Positions 7,397 through 7,765 of a stretch of DNA of 7,765 nt are shown in pieces. Position 1 is the first letter of the stretch. Each line of letters begins with the position of its first letter. The position numbers were made by a program, and so were the translations under genes. The notes beneath the pieces are model-generated. The model had not been told where the DNA came from. It saw only the letters and a program-made list of their open reading frames with translations, and ran no database searches. Source of the stretch: Erythrobacter sp. (GTDB lineage: Bacteria; Pseudomonadota; Alphaproteobacteria; Sphingomonadales; Sphingomonadaceae); the NCBI GenBank assembly GCA_003483125.1, contig DMWU01000208.1, positions 1 to 7,765 of the forward strand, in the 5' to 3' direction.

Positions 7397-7765
7397 TGGC
7401 AGAACATACAGTCAAAGCATTTGATGCAGATATTACCAATCTGCGCGGTCTGATCGCCGAAATGGGTGGCCTAGCAGAAGTCGCAATTCAGGAAGCGATG
7501 GACGCGTTGGTGCGCGGCGATCAGGAACTCGCCGATGAGATCGTCGCGCGCGATAAAAAGATCGATGAGCTGGAGACTGAGGTCGACAAGCTTGCCGTGC
7601 GTATCATTGCTCTGCGTGCGCCCATGGCAGACGATCTGCGCGAAGTGATTGCCGCTCTTAAGATCGGCGGCGTCGTCGAGCGTATTCGCGATTATTCAAA
7701 GAACATCGCCAAGCGCGTAGGCAGGATCGACGGACGCTATCGGGTCGAGCCTCTTACCCTGTTGC
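7396..7765 (+). CDS. phoU: Phosphate signalling protein PhoU (3' truncated by window end)
   Basis: PhoU is a cytoplasmic helical-bundle protein that links the Pst transporter to PhoR, keeping the regulon off when phosphate is sufficient and limiting uptake. The first 123 of roughly 220-240 residues are present, which covers the first PhoU repeat. Recognisable parts are FDADITNLRGLIAEMGGLAE (9-28), the acidic helix DKKIDELETEVDKL (53-66, with an E/DxxxD-type metal motif), LRAPMADDLREVIAALKI (73-90), and ERIRDYSKNIAKR (95-107). The last is normally ERIGD in this family, so an Arg replaces a Gly (codon CGC). ATG 7396 shares its A with the pstB stop, and AGGA lies 11 nt upstream. The gene runs off the window; phoB would be expected next in this type of cluster. 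Confidence 0.95.
   Translation, partial: MAEHTVKAFDADITNLRGLIAEMGGLAEVAIQEAMDALVRGDQELADEIVARDKKIDELETEVDKLAVRIIALRAPMADDLREVIAALKIGGVVERIRDYSKNIAKRVGRIDGRYRVEPLTLL

Noticed and set aside
7396..7765. phoU as a broken gene
   Set aside because: The frame is open without interruption to the last base; it is cut only by the window edge.

Overview
The window looks like chromosomal DNA from an alphaproteobacterium, most likely order Sphingomonadales (Erythrobacter/Sphingomonas-like). This rests on moderately high GC, the protein sequence style, a tRNA-Glu with encoded CCA, large N-terminal extensions on both phosphate permeases, and a phoR-pstC-pstA-pstB-phoU gene order without pstS, as I recall for Caulobacter and its relatives. 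The assignment is inference; no database search was done.

Layout. Positions 1-100 are an unassigned flank. A flavodoxin-fold/FMN-reductase-like gene runs leftward (101-586, TTG start). An 84-bp divergent gap separates it from recJ (671-2458), a complete 595-residue single-strand-specific 5'-3' exonuclease. A tRNA-Glu(TTC) gene (2520-2595) follows, with a plausible own promoter just after the recJ stop. The rest is the phosphate regulon: phoR (sensor kinase, start probably 2691, end 3887), a 95-bp gap holding a good Pho-box-like direct repeat (3890-3907), then pstC, pstA, pstB and the first 123 codons of phoU. The four pst/phoU genes overlap by 8, 7 and 1 nt, which indicates one translationally coupled transcript.

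How the genes work together. PstC and PstA form the inner-membrane channel and PstB drives it with ATP. A periplasmic PstS must be encoded elsewhere. PhoU relays transporter status to PhoR, which phosphorylates PhoB (not in the window; often just after phoU in such clusters). PhoB-P would bind the box before pstC and raise uptake under phosphate starvation. recJ, the tRNA and the flavodoxin gene appear to be unrelated housekeeping neighbours.

Novelty. I see no mobile element, CRISPR array, toxin-antitoxin pair or defence system. This is an ordinary core region. The points most worth a second look are the Pho box set directly on the phoR stop codon with a 26-codon frame running through it, an Arg in place of the usual Gly in the PhoU metal-site motif, and the unclear phoR start next to a hairpin after the tRNA.
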